The notes: generated by a model from the letters alone, not told the origin. 64,000 nucleotides of DNA from Lacticaseibacillus hegangensis (GCF_003946465.1 NZ_RHOL01000013.1:1-64000), one strand, 5' to 3'; positions 26,180-34,846 are shown, counted from the stretch's first letter. Program-made: numbers and translations.

Positions 26180-26605
26180 TTAGCCTTCGACTTCAAAGCC
26201 CATGGAACGTGCTGTCCCTTCAACCATGCGCATCGCAGCTTCTACATCTGCGGCGTTAAGGTCTTGCATCTTCGTTTCCGCGATCTGCTTCACTTGGTCC
26301 TTGGTAACCTTCGCAACCTTTTTGGTGTTCGGTTCGCCAGAGCCGTGCTCTACGCCAGCGGCCTTCTTCAGAAGAACCGCTGCCGGCGGGGTCTTGGTGA
26401 CGAAGTCAAAGGAACGATCTTCGTACACGGTGATGACAACTGGAATCAGCATCCCATTTTGGTCTGCGGTCCGCGCGTTGAAATCCTTGGTGAAGCCCAT
26501 GATATTGATCCCAGCTTGACCCAGAGCAGGGCCAACAGGCGGAGCTGGAGTTGCTTTGCCCCCAGGGATCTGGAGTTTAACGATGTTTGCTACTTTTTTA
26601 GCCAC
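26180..26605 (-). CDS. rplK: 50S ribosomal protein L11
   Basis: 141 aa. Starts with GTG at 26605 ([18 protein letters not shown]), with AAGGAGG upstream at good spacing; upstream ATG frames lack family support. [15 protein letters not shown] is diagnostic. L11 forms the GTPase-associated centre with 23S rRNA. The leader carries two hairpins, GTATG/CATAC (26671-26686) and GGGCAA/TTGCCC (26644-26662), whose regulatory role is unproven. Confidence 0.97.
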   Translation of the reverse strand: MAKKVANIVKLQIPGGKATPAPPVGPALGQAGINIMGFTKDFNARTADQNGMLIPVVITVYEDRSFDFVTKTPPAAVLLKKAAGVEHGSGEPNTKKVAKVTKDQVKQIAETKMQDLNAADVEAAMRMVEGTARSMGFEVEG

Positions 26606-26736
26606 GAAACATAACCTCCTTAAGTCCGTGATGTGGTCATGATGGGCAAGGTAATTTTGCCCTCCCACGCGTATGCCAAAACATACTCGACTAAGTTACC
26701 ACGATTCAGGCCCAAAAGCAAGAGTCGTCGCACCAA

Positions 26737-27558
26737 TCAGGCCTTGAGCTGCAGCGGCCACAGGAACGTCGCGACGTCTGCGTCGACCAGGCGATTCTCG
26801 TGCAGCAAACTGTGGGCCGCCCGCGGCCCGCGGATCACGACTTCGGCATACCGTGCGACGTGGTCTTGCGCCAGATAGCGAATCGAAAGCGCCGAGTTAA
26901 CGCCCACCGCCCCGTCGTGCTGTGACCCGTTGAATAAATCACCGGCCACGTTCAACCATTGCAAAGTTGCAGGCAGGTCGGCCACATGCGCGCGGAAAAA
27001 TTCGTACACCGGCGTGGTCTGACTCGGCCCCGCCGGCCCAAGGGGCCAGTTGACGACTTTACCCGGAGTGGCCAGCGCAGTGTCATTATACGGCGCCGCC
27101 AGTGTGACCAGCGCCCGGACCGGAACTGCTGGCCGGCTGACGGTGTAAAGCACCGTCGTGATTCCACCCATCGAGTGGGAAACCAAGTTGATCGCAGCAA
27201 ACGGTGCCTGCTGCTGCAGCGCCGCAATCACCCGCTTCACCCCGATCAGCTGGGCTGCCGGCTGCACCCGTTTATCGGCAAACAGCACTTGAACGGCCAC
27301 GTGCGGGCCAAACGCCAAGCGCCCACGCAGGTGCACCGAACCGTTTTGCCGGACCAGGGCGACGACCTGCTTGTCCACCGGCAGCCGCCGCAGCATGTGG
27401 CCAAACGTGTAACGCGTGCCAAATTCTCCGGGCACAAACAGCGTGGGTACGCGATCGGCAACGTCAACCTTGCGCTGCCTGTCCGGGTGCCCTAAACCAT
27501 AAAAATCGAGGGCGAAGGCGATTAACGCCCCGCCCCCGATTACAATGAGCCAGATCAT
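26737..27558 (-). CDS. DUF915-type alpha/beta hydrolase, membrane-anchored
   Basis: 273 aa. An N-terminal hydrophobic anchor (residues 1-18, MIWLIVIGGGALIAFAL) precedes an alpha/beta-hydrolase with nucleophile motif SHSMGG, acidic region GDLFNGSQHDGAV and a late His in the HSLLHEN motif, as in the DUF915 family. The start at 27558 follows the nusG stop directly (TAAGATG), with no good ribosome binding site, which suggests coupling to nusG translation. Surface-exposed lipase or esterase activity is inferred, not shown. Confidence 0.85.
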   Translation of the reverse strand: MIWLIVIGGGALIAFALDFYGLGHPDRQRKVDVADRVPTLFVPGEFGTRYTFGHMLRRLPVDKQVVALVRQNGSVHLRGRLAFGPHVAVQVLFADKRVQPAAQLIGVKRVIAALQQQAPFAAINLVSHSMGGITTVLYTVSRPAVPVRALVTLAAPYNDTALATPGKVVNWPLGPAGPSQTTPVYEFFRAHVADLPATLQWLNVAGDLFNGSQHDGAVGVNSALSIRYLAQDHVARYAEVVIRGPRAAHSLLHENRLVDADVATFLWPLQLKA

Positions 27559-27559
27559 C

Positions 27560-28105
27560 TTAAAGTTTGTCGACCTGGTCGTAGTCCAAGTCGGCGGCGA
27601 CTTCACGCTCGAACATATTGATGGTCGCCTTCAGCTTCTGTTTGTCCGGGTCGTTGGCGGTGATCTTGCCCTTCATGCCGGCAAACGCACCGGCAATGAT
27701 GGTGATCGTCTCGCCGACTTCAAAGGACAGCGTGGAGTGTGTGGTGGCCATACCCTGTGAGTGCAAAATGGTCGCCACTTCGTCAGGCATCAGCGGGTTT
27801 GGCTTGGAGCCGCCGCCGTGCGAGCCGACAAAGCCGGTGACCCCTGGGGTGTTACGGACAACAAACCAGGACTCGTCGGTCATGACCATTTCGACCAGCA
27901 CGTAGCCAGGGAAAACCTTCTCCATCTTGACCTTGTCCTTGCCGTCCTTTTTCTCGTGTTCTTCCTCTTCAGGCACGATCACTTGGAAAATGTAGTCTTC
28001 CATGTTCATTGAGGTGACCCGAGACTCCAGGTTCGCCTTGACCTTGTTTTCGTAACCAGAGTAGGTGTGAAGCACGTACCAGAGCTTTTCAGCTGATTCA
28101 GCCAT
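27560..28105 (-). CDS. nusG: Transcription termination/antitermination factor NusG
   Basis: 181 aa. N-terminal NGN domain (KLWYVLHTYSGYENKVK, VFPGYVLVEM, TPGVTGFVG) and C-terminal KOW domain (GETITIIAGAFAGMKGKI). The start at 28105 has AAAGGAG upstream. A terminator lies between secE and nusG, so nusG may have a separate promoter or be expressed by read-through. Confidence 0.97.
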   Translation of the reverse strand: MAESAEKLWYVLHTYSGYENKVKANLESRVTSMNMEDYIFQVIVPEEEEHEKKDGKDKVKMEKVFPGYVLVEMVMTDESWFVVRNTPGVTGFVGSHGGGSKPNPLMPDEVATILHSQGMATTHSTLSFEVGETITIIAGAFAGMKGKITANDPDKQKLKATINMFEREVAADLDYDQVDKL

Positions 28106-28126
28106 TGTTTTTCTCCTTTTTGATGA

Positions 28127-28159
28127 CAAATAAAAAACCGTCGCCAAGAGGCTTCGGTT
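28127..28159 (-). terminator. Terminator between secE and nusG
   Basis: AACCGAAGCC/GGCGACGGTT stem followed by TTTTATTT on the minus strand, immediately upstream of the nusG ribosome binding site. Confidence 0.75.
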
Positions 28160-28205
28160 TTTGCGCTGACCCCAGTATACGCCAGAGCGAGCCTTGATAT
28201 CAAGA

Positions 28206-28376
28206 TTAAAAAATGAACGCCTTCAGGACCAACAGAATGACCCAGTCTGCCAGGGCAAAGTAAGCGGCAAACAGGAGCGACGTGATGATGACGGTGGTGG
28301 TATCGCGCCGAGTTTCCTTGGCGGTCGGCCAGGTGACCAGCGACATCTCGTGAATCACACTTTTGATAAACTTCAT
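28206..28376 (-). CDS. secE: Preprotein translocase subunit SecE
   Basis: 56 aa, read directly from the sequence: MKFIKSVIHEMSLVTWPTAK at the N-terminus, where VTWP is the SecE signature, followed by one membrane helix (VIITSLLFAAYFALADWVILL). GGAGGCAGCAGTT precedes the start, and the ribosome binding site overlaps the rpmG stop. It belongs to the SecYEG channel. Confidence 0.96.
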   Translation of the reverse strand: MKFIKSVIHEMSLVTWPTAKETRRDTTTVIITSLLFAAYFALADWVILLVLKAFIF

Positions 28377-28388
28377 AACTGCTGCCTC

Positions 28389-28538
28389 CTACTTCGTCTC
28401 GCGGTGCTCAGTCTGGCGCCCGCAATACTTACAATACTTATTTAACACCAGGCGCTGCGTGCGGCGCGGGTTTTCCGGGACGTAATAGTTCCGGTGTCCG
28501 CAGACACTGCAGGCCAAGGCGACTTTTTTTACGGACAT
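28389..28538 (-). CDS. rpmG: 50S ribosomal protein L33
   Basis: 49 aa, read directly: [19 protein letters not shown] then [21 protein letters not shown]. Two CxxC pairs make it the zinc-binding (C+) type. It is 12 bp upstream of secE. A promoter, TTGCAG (28591-28586), 17 bp, TACCAT (28568-28563), is embedded in the end of the upstream prenyltransferase gene. Confidence 0.96.
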   Translation of the reverse strand: MSVKKVALACSVCGHRNYYVPENPRRTQRLVLNKYCKYCGRQTEHRETK

Positions 28539-28568
28539 GATGAGCCCTCCTAGCTTCCAACTATGGTA

Positions 28569-29561
28569 TCAGAAAAGCCTATGCACTGCAAGGTCGATCA
28601 GGATGCACAGAAGCAAGAGTACTGTCTCGCTGCCGAAGGTCAAAAGCAGGTTGGCCACCGCGGTGTTGAAGGTTTTCGCCTTGTCCTGCACGGCCAGAAA
28701 AGCGTCAATGTTGCGACGCACCCGTGGCCACATAAACACCACCAAGAGCACTGGCACCGGCAGCATCCTCAACCCGACGGCCAGCACGATGGCCAGGTAG
28801 GCCGCGGCAGGCAGCCACGGATAAATGGCCAGCGCCCGCTTTTTCCCCAGGTAGTACGGTAGCGTGAAGCGCTGATTGCGCTGATCCTGCTTCAAATCGC
28901 AAATGTTGTCCGCAAACATGATGGTGCCGTCAAGGATGACAATCGGCAGCGCTAGGAAAAAGAGTCCCAGCACCAGCGGCACGTTGCCGCTTAACACAAA
29001 GCGGCTGCCAGTCAGCGTCAGCATGATCGGCTGAGGCACAATGTTGACGAACACCGCGATGAACACCGCGCCAAAGCCTTCCACGGTACCGGACAGCAGC
29101 TCGCCCGAGGGGATGCGCGACAGTGGCACCGGCCCGAAGGTGTAAAAGATCGCGACGAAAATCGCGGCCCCACCGATCAGAATCAGGCTGAGATTAGTCC
29201 GCCAAACCAACACCAAGCCGGCGCCAACCGCGATTGTCAGGAAGAGCCCCATCAAGGCCAAAATGCGATGCGGAGCTAAATGCTCGCGGCCGATAATGTT
29301 TTGCGTCTGCCGGTAGTGCTCATCTTTCGCCTTGTAGTAGTCCTGCACGTTGTTAAACCCGGTCACAAATAAGGCAATACTCATCTGGCCGACAAAGTAC
29401 ACCAGCGAATTCACCCAATTAAACTGGTGAAACCCCCACCAGGCGTACAAGATACCGAACAGGTACGGCAAGAAGCTGCACAGCTTGGCCGGCAGGCGAA
29501 TCAGCTCGAAGAACAGCGGCCAGGTCAGTGGCCGAAACGATTGGTGTGTGCTCTCCTTCAT
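28569..29561 (-). CDS. UbiA-family prenyltransferase, copy 2 of the EET locus
   Basis: 330-aa membrane protein with about eight or nine helices. The two Asp-rich prenyl-diphosphate/magnesium motifs are NNVQDYYKAKDE and DNICDLKQDQRNQRFTLPYY. UbiA proteins attach the polyprenyl tail to 1,4-dihydroxy-2-naphthoate, giving demethylmenaquinone. The start at 29561 overlaps the upstream paralogue in an ATGA. The sequence has a longer N-terminus than its neighbour. One copy probably matches DmkA of the EET pathway and the other MenA; which is which cannot be told by eye. Confidence 0.88.
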   Translation of the reverse strand: MKESTHQSFRPLTWPLFFELIRLPAKLCSFLPYLFGILYAWWGFHQFNWVNSLVYFVGQMSIALFVTGFNNVQDYYKAKDEHYRQTQNIIGREHLAPHRILALMGLFLTIAVGAGLVLVWRTNLSLILIGGAAIFVAIFYTFGPVPLSRIPSGELLSGTVEGFGAVFIAVFVNIVPQPIMLTLTGSRFVLSGNVPLVLGLFFLALPIVILDGTIMFADNICDLKQDQRNQRFTLPYYLGKKRALAIYPWLPAAAYLAIVLAVGLRMLPVPVLLVVFMWPRVRRNIDAFLAVQDKAKTFNTAVANLLLTFGSETVLLLLCILIDLAVHRLF

Positions 29562-30502
29562 CGGCTCACCCCCAAACTGGCGACCAGCCCCAGCATCAGC
29601 GCCAGGTTTGCCAGCGTCAGGGTGCGCAGGGCCAGGCTGAAGGTGGTGCGCTTGTCCGGGTGCGCGGTGAAGCGGCGTGCATCGCGTACCGCAAGCGGCA
29701 GCGGCAGCAGGGCCAGCAGCAGCGGCCACGGCAGCAGGCGCAGGGTAACAGCCACCACGACTGCCGCAAAGCCGGCCACTGCCAGGAACCTGTACAGCCA
29801 GGCCGCGTATGTTTTGCCCAAGTACATTGGCAGCGTGATGCGGTGGTTGCGCCCATCCTCGGCCAAATCTGACATATTGTTGGCCAGCATGACATTTGCG
29901 ATCGTGGCCATCGGCGTCACGCACACCAGCCCCAAGGTCAACAGCGCCAGCCAGTTGCCGCTTAAACTCAGCAGCGGCCAGGCCAGATTAAGATTCAGTA
30001 GCGCCTTGGCGTCAACATTAATATAAGTAGCGATAAACGGGATCCCCAGCCCCATGGTGAGCCCGGAAAACACTTCCCCCAACGGCAGGCGAGACAGCGG
30101 CAGCGGCCCGAACGTGTAGAAAATGCCAATGGCAAAGCACACCGCCCCGACCAGCAGCAACAGCCAGTCCGTGCGGGCACTCAACACCAGCCCCAGCCCG
30201 GCGGCGACGGCCAGCAGCGCAATCACCACCCCGCGCACCAAACCGACCGAAAGCTGAGCTTTGCCAATGATGTTGACCGTGCGGCGGTACTGTTCATCCT
30301 TGGCCTTTTGGTAGTCCATCAAGTTGTTCAGGGCCGTGGTCATCATGTCAAAAGCCAGCATCGCGACGAAAAACAGCGCCGTGTTCACGCCGTTGAACTG
30401 GTGAAAATACACCAGCGCAAACAGTGTGCCGACGCCGAATGGCAAAATGCTGGCGAGCTTGGTACGGGCTTCGACGAGCGTTAAAAAGTTTTGGACTGAC
30501 AT
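29558..30502 (-). CDS. UbiA-family prenyltransferase, copy 1 of the EET locus (DmkA/MenA-like)
   Basis: 314 aa, eight or nine membrane helices. Asp motifs are NNLMDYQKAKDEQYRRT and NNMSDLAEDGRNHRITLPMY. I chose ATG at 30502 (MSVQNFLTL), with GGGGGAG five bases upstream. The shared core YTFGPLPLSRLP versus YTFGPVPLSRIP in the next gene shows they are tandem paralogues. Its neighbours are the flavin transferase and PplA-like genes, which points to quinone supply for extracellular electron transfer. Confidence 0.88.
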   Translation of the reverse strand: MSVQNFLTLVEARTKLASILPFGVGTLFALVYFHQFNGVNTALFFVAMLAFDMMTTALNNLMDYQKAKDEQYRRTVNIIGKAQLSVGLVRGVVIALLAVAAGLGLVLSARTDWLLLLVGAVCFAIGIFYTFGPLPLSRLPLGEVFSGLTMGLGIPFIATYINVDAKALLNLNLAWPLLSLSGNWLALLTLGLVCVTPMATIANVMLANNMSDLAEDGRNHRITLPMYLGKTYAAWLYRFLAVAGFAAVVVAVTLRLLPWPLLLALLPLPLAVRDARRFTAHPDKRTTFSLALRTLTLANLALMLGLVASLGVSR

Positions 30503-30520
30503 CAAACTCCCCCAAATCGT

Positions 30521-31594
30521 TTATTTCAGTGTGGCCAGCTGGTACCCCGAATTCTTCAGCAGCTGGAATTTACCCTTGAGGCCGCTGGAGACGTAAACCT
30601 TCTTGTCCTTGGTGATGAAAATGGCCTCGGCATCCTTTTGCTTTTCGATGAAGGCCATACCGCCGCGCAAGCCCTTGTCAAAGGTCGCAGTGGACAGCGC
30701 ATCCCCGTCGACGGACTTTTTCGTCACGATCGACACGCCCATCAAGTTGTTTTCAAACGGGTAACCGGTGCGCGGGTTCATCAGATGCGAGTAGTTGTGG
30801 CCATCCACCACCAGGTGCCGCTCGTAGATCCCAGAGGTCACGACGGTGATGTTTGCGCCCGGCACTGTGCCGATCGAAGTGCCGCGCGGCTTCTTGGGGT
30901 CTTGAATGCCCACCGTCCACGGCCGGTTGGTGGCCTTCGGGCTGTGACCCATGACGAAAATGTTGCCGCCCAAGTCGATGATGGCGGTGTTGACGCCATC
31001 TTTTTTGAACACCTTGACCACCTCGTCGGTGATGAAGCCCTTGGCAATTCCGCCCAGGTCCAGCTGCATGCCTTTTTGCTTCAGGTAAACGGTCCGCTTG
31101 CTGCCGTTCAGCACCACATCCTGGTAATGAACCAGCGGCAGCACCCGGTCGATTTCCGCCTGCGCAGGCTTGCGGGCATCGGGAAAACCGATGTGCCACA
31201 GGCTGGTCACCGGTCCAATTGCCAGGTCGAATGCGCCGTTAGAGCGTTCACTATAACTTTTGGCGTACTGGATCAGACGGAACACATCATCGGACACCCT
31301 GACCGGTTTTTCGCCGGCCGCGTTGTTGACCGCGTCGACCTCAGAGCCCTTCTGGTTGACGGTGATCTTCTTGGCCAGCGCCCTGACCCGGGCAAACCCA
31401 TCATCGACCGCGCCCGCCTTGCCCTTGTTGTAGACGCTGAGCGTAACCACAGTACCCATCAAAAATTCGGTATCCTGATGCGGCGTCTGGATCACGGCGG
31501 CGGGTTTTGGCTTGGGCGCCGCTTGCTGTCCGCAGGCGGCAAGCGGCAGGGCCAGCGCCAGCAGGGCGATGAGTGCCTTCACTCTCTTTTTCAT
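30521..31594 (-). CDS. fmnB: ApbE-family FMN transferase lipoprotein (FmnB-like)
   Basis: 357 aa. Lipobox L18-A-A-C21 anchors it outside the membrane. The ApbE fold shows FLMGTVVTLSVY, LDLGGIAKGFITDEV, YSHLMNPRTGYP and the metal-binding VDGDALSTATF. ApbE/FmnB enzymes attach FMN covalently to Thr in S/T-G-A-T motifs, and the adjacent lipoprotein has two such motifs. A possible promoter with TATAAT (31626-31621) lies between the pplA terminator and this gene. Confidence 0.93.
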   Translation of the reverse strand: MKKRVKALIALLALALPLAACGQQAAPKPKPAAVIQTPHQDTEFLMGTVVTLSVYNKGKAGAVDDGFARVRALAKKITVNQKGSEVDAVNNAAGEKPVRVSDDVFRLIQYAKSYSERSNGAFDLAIGPVTSLWHIGFPDARKPAQAEIDRVLPLVHYQDVVLNGSKRTVYLKQKGMQLDLGGIAKGFITDEVVKVFKKDGVNTAIIDLGGNIFVMGHSPKATNRPWTVGIQDPKKPRGTSIGTVPGANITVVTSGIYERHLVVDGHNYSHLMNPRTGYPFENNLMGVSIVTKKSVDGDALSTATFDKGLRGGMAFIEKQKDAEAIFITKDKKVYVSSGLKGKFQLLKNSGYQLATLK

Positions 31595-31637
31595 ATTAAT
31601 ATCCCTTCACGTTTTCTTCTATTATAACGGCCCAGCC

Positions 31638-31668
31638 ATAAAAAAAGCAGCATCCGCGAGGACACTGC
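31638..31668 (-). terminator. Terminator after the pplA-like gene
   Basis: AGCAGTGTCC/GGATGCTGCT stem followed by TTTTTTT on the minus strand. It probably makes pplA the most abundant part of the transcript. Confidence 0.75.
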
Positions 31669-31688
31669 TTTCGCGCTTAATCGAAAAA

Positions 31689-32612
31689 TTATTCGGCGTA
31701 CACGATGTTAGAAACCTTAATTGGTGTCGTGTTGCCGGCCTGAGCGGCGTTGATCAGCTGTTCAGCGTAAAGGATGAAGGTATCGGAGCTTTCAGTCGCG
31801 CCGGAAACCACGTCAACTTCGGCAGGCTTTTGGGTCTTGACCAACGCAGCGTTGAGCTTTTCGGTGTATTCCTTAGGGCCGACGTTGTTGACCTTCTTCA
31901 TGCTCTTCTCGTACTCGGCATCCTGAGTCTTGGACTTGCCGTTCTTGTCCACATTGTCGTACTTGCTTTGCGTGATTTTGCCGCCAGAAACGACGATGGA
32001 GAAGACAGTACGGTAGCCGTGAGAGTAATTTTCCTGCTCCAGCGTGTAAGTGCCATCCTGCAACTTCGCCGTGTTTTGGACTTCGATCTTCTTGGTGTTG
32101 CCCGCCTGCGCGGCCTGAACCAGCTGCTGGGCGTAGTTCTTGAAGGTCAAACTGGAATCGGTGGCACCAGAAACGACGTCAATGGCGTTGGTGTTCGTCC
32201 CGTTCTTCTTAAAGGACTTGTTCAGGGCCGGAATGTATTCCTTAGGACCGACACCAGCTTGCTTCTTCATCGTCTTTTCGTATTCGGTGTCCTTGGTCTT
32301 GGACTTGCCGTCCTTGTCCACGTAGTCATAGGTGGTCTTGGTGATCTTGCCATCGGCAACGGTCATGCCCATCTCGACTTTGTAACCGTGGTCGTACCCG
32401 GTTTCGGCAAGCGTGTAATCCCCATCTTTAAGCGGCGCCCCAGCGGTTTGCTTTTGCGCCTTCGCGCTGGATGAGGACTTCTTGGCCGTCTTGGAGGTCG
32501 TCGTCTTGCTGGACGAGGAATCCTTGCTGCTGGAGTTGCTGCCGCAAGCGGCCAGCGTCAAAGCAGAGACTGCAATGATGGAGATGCTTGCCAAAGTCTT
32601 AGATAATTTCAT
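31689..32612 (-). CDS. pplA: Flavinylated electron-transfer lipoprotein PplA
   Basis: 307 aa. Lipobox L20-A-A-C23, a Ser/Lys/Thr-rich spacer (24-58), then two FMN-binding domains (about 60-170 and 183-295). Each has the flavinylation motif DVVSGAT, predicting FMN on Thr151 and Thr273. The two repeats share YDYVDKDGKSKTKDTEYEK-like cores. In Listeria, PplA shuttles electrons from the membrane quinone pool to extracellular iron or flavins. It is divergent from ndh2. Confidence 0.94.
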   Translation of the reverse strand: MKLSKTLASISIIAVSALTLAACGSNSSSKDSSSSKTTTSKTAKKSSSSAKAQKQTAGAPLKDGDYTLAETGYDHGYKVEMGMTVADGKITKTTYDYVDKDGKSKTKDTEYEKTMKKQAGVGPKEYIPALNKSFKKNGTNTNAIDVVSGATDSSLTFKNYAQQLVQAAQAGNTKKIEVQNTAKLQDGTYTLEQENYSHGYRTVFSIVVSGGKITQSKYDNVDKNGKSKTQDAEYEKSMKKVNNVGPKEYTEKLNAALVKTQKPAEVDVVSGATESSDTFILYAEQLINAAQAGNTTPIKVSNIVYAE

Positions 32613-32646
32613 TTTCCGATACCCCTTTTGAAAAATATTAGGAACT

Positions 32647-32678
32647 TTGTGTTACATTTCACACAAACCAAGTGTAAA
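32647..32678 (-). promoter_or_regulatory. pplA promoter overlapped by a Rex/CRP-like palindrome
   Basis: Minus-strand promoter TTTACA (32678-32673), 16 bp, TGTAAC (32656-32651). The -10 lies inside GTGTGAAATGTAACACAA (32664-32647 read on the minus strand, extended one base), an inverted repeat. It matches 11 of 14 defined positions of the Rex consensus TTGTGAANNNNTTCACAA and 9 of 10 of a TGTGA-N6-TCACA CRP/FNR-type site. Binding there would repress pplA. Which regulator acts is inference. Confidence 0.55.
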
Positions 32679-32811
32679 CACCCGAGTGGCAAAAATCAAC
32701 AAAAGCCGAACATTTATCAGGTCTTTCTCATTTTGCAGGAATTCGTTTCCATTGTCCTTACCCCAACACTTTCGTTGTCTCTATGAATTAGTCACCACCC
32801 TGATGACCTTC

Positions 32812-32872
32812 AGTAACCGGTTACCAGCCTTGCGCGAATTCATGGACAACAACCGGGTTTTAAATGTATAAT
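32812..32872 (+). promoter_or_regulatory. ndh2 promoter with upstream cre-like palindrome
   Basis: TGGACA (32843-32848), 18 bp, TATAAT (32867-32872) is a strong promoter for ndh2. Just upstream, AGTAACCGGTTACC (32812-32825) is a perfect 12-bp palindrome plus flanks and fits the CcpA cre consensus TGWNANCGNTNWCA at all but the two outermost positions. Position upstream of -35 would fit activation or repression by CcpA or another dimeric regulator. Confidence 0.6.
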
Positions 32873-32927
32873 TAGCATTGCAATTTAATTGATTTGCGGA
32901 ATTATTCACATCTAAGGAGTGTTACCC

Positions 32928-34826
32928 ATGGCGCAAAAAAATATCGTCATCGTGGGGGCCGGGTTTGCGGGCGTCTACGCGACGAAACGATTAGCCAAGC
33001 ATTTTAAGAAAGACAAGGACGTGACGATCACCCTGATCGACCGCCACTCCTACTTCACTTACATGACGGAACTGCACGAAGTTGCCGCCGATCGCGTCCC
33101 GGAAGACGCGATCCAGTACGACCTGCAGCGCTTGTTTGCACGGCGCAAGAACGTCAAGCTGGTCACGGACACGGCGACCACCATCGACCGCGAGAAGAAA
33201 CTGGTCAAGACCAAGCACGGGGCCTACCCTTACGACTACGTGATGCTGGGCATCGGCTCTCAACCGAATGACTTCGGGACCCCTGGGGTCAAAGATTACG
33301 GCTTTACCCTGGGCTCCTGGGAACACGCCATTGCGTTGAAAAAGCATATCCAAGACGTGGTCCGGCGCGGTGCTGAGGAGCACGATCCAGCCAAGCGCAA
33401 GGCGCTGCTTTCCATCGTCGTTGTCGGCTCTGGCTTCACCGGGACCGAAACGATCGGTGAACTGCGCGACTGGCGCGACACCTTGGCCAAGGAAAACAAG
33501 CTTGACCCTAGCGAGATCACGTTCACGCTGATGGAAATGGCGCCGACGATCATGAACATGCTCGACCGCTCGGATGCCAACAAAGCGGAGCGCTATTTGC
33601 TTAAAAAAGGCGTTAAGGTCATGAAGAACACCGGCGTGGTTGGCGTTCACGAGGATCACGTCGACCTGAAAGACGGCTCGACCTACCCGACTTCAACGTT
33701 GATTTGGACGGCCGGCGTCAAGGCGACTGACGAAGCTGCCCAGTTCGGCCTCACCCAGGGGCGTGCCGGCCGCATTGTGGTCAACTCGCACATGGAAAGT
33801 CAGGATGACCCGGATGTCTACGTCGTGGGGGATGTTTCGTTCTTCGGCGGCAACTCGGATCGCGGCGAGCCGCAAATCGTGCAAGGTGCCGAAGCTGGTG
33901 CCAAAACCGCGCTGACCAACATTGAAAGCAAAATGGCCGGCAAGGCCGGCGACTTGGATTACAAGGCATCCTACTCTGGCTTCATGGTGTCTTTGGGTTC
34001 CCGCTACGGCGTGGCCAACCTGATGAACATCTTCCATCTCTCCGGGTTCTTCGCGATGCTGATGAAGCACCTGGTCAATATGCTGTACTTCCTGCAGAAC
34101 TACTCGGGCTATTACTTCTTCCAGTACATGATGCACGAGTTCTTCCGCACCAAGAACGACCGCAACTTGATGCGCGGCCACCTTTCCCGCCAAGGCAATG
34201 TGCTCTGGGCGGTTCCGTCCCGCATTTTCCTGGGCCTGATGTGGCTGGTTGATTGCGCTGGCAAGGTCTCAGGCAAAGAGTCCTGGTTCCTCGACAAGCT
34301 GCGCCTGCCGTTTGACTGGCTGCAACCGGCGACGACCAGCGGTGCTTCTGCCGCCGGCGCCGACGCCACCTCTGCTGCTAGTGGTGCGGCCAAGGCTGCA
34401 GCACCTGCCGCCAAAACCGTCTTCTCCCTTTCCTATCAGTACGGCAAGGAACCGATGATGGTTTTCGACAAGATGCCAAACTGGATGTACACGATCACCA
34501 AAGCGATGATTCCAAACCAAGACGTCGCCTTCTTCATGCAAAAGTCGATGACGATTATTGAGATCCTGATTGGCCTGGCACTGGTTGCTGGCCTGTTCAC
34601 CTGGCTGAGCGGCGCGGTGTCTGTCGCCTTCACCATCATCTTCTGCCTGAGCGGCATGTTCTACTGGGTCAACATCTGGATGATTCCAATGGCCATTGCC
34701 GTGATGAACGGCTCAGGCCGTGCATTCGGCTTAGACAAGTGGGTCGTCCCTTACCTGCAGAAGACCTTCGGCAAGTGGTGGTACGGCACACCAAAGGCGT
34801 TGTACGGCAGCGATACGCCTAAATAG
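32928..34826 (+). CDS. ndh2: Type II NADH dehydrogenase with C-terminal membrane domain (Ndh2)
   Basis: 632 aa, much longer than the roughly 400 aa of ordinary NDH-2. FAD/NAD sites are IVIVGAGFAG and IVVVGSGFTGTE, with GDVSFFGG near the second FAD contact. After residue 400 come a hydrophobic part, an Ala/Ser/Thr linker (about 470-500) and membrane helices (SMTIIEILIGLALVAGLF and onwards). This extended form is the EET-specific Ndh2 that feeds demethylmenaquinone. ATG at 32928 has AAGGAGTG upstream; an in-frame GTG nine bases earlier is less well placed. Confidence 0.94.
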   Translation: MAQKNIVIVGAGFAGVYATKRLAKHFKKDKDVTITLIDRHSYFTYMTELHEVAADRVPEDAIQYDLQRLFARRKNVKLVTDTATTIDREKKLVKTKHGAYPYDYVMLGIGSQPNDFGTPGVKDYGFTLGSWEHAIALKKHIQDVVRRGAEEHDPAKRKALLSIVVVGSGFTGTETIGELRDWRDTLAKENKLDPSEITFTLMEMAPTIMNMLDRSDANKAERYLLKKGVKVMKNTGVVGVHEDHVDLKDGSTYPTSTLIWTAGVKATDEAAQFGLTQGRAGRIVVNSHMESQDDPDVYVVGDVSFFGGNSDRGEPQIVQGAEAGAKTALTNIESKMAGKAGDLDYKASYSGFMVSLGSRYGVANLMNIFHLSGFFAMLMKHLVNMLYFLQNYSGYYFFQYMMHEFFRTKNDRNLMRGHLSRQGNVLWAVPSRIFLGLMWLVDCAGKVSGKESWFLDKLRLPFDWLQPATTSGASAAGADATSAASGAAKAAAPAAKTVFSLSYQYGKEPMMVFDKMPNWMYTITKAMIPNQDVAFFMQKSMTIIEILIGLALVAGLFTWLSGAVSVAFTIIFCLSGMFYWVNIWMIPMAIAVMNGSGRAFGLDKWVVPYLQKTFGKWWYGTPKALYGSDTPK

Positions 34827-34846
34827 GCGACGTTGCCAGGCCTAAG

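Noticed and set aside
30638-31627. Long plus-strand open frame opposite the ApbE gene
   Set aside because: Antisense to a gene with complete active-site motifs; no ribosome binding site.
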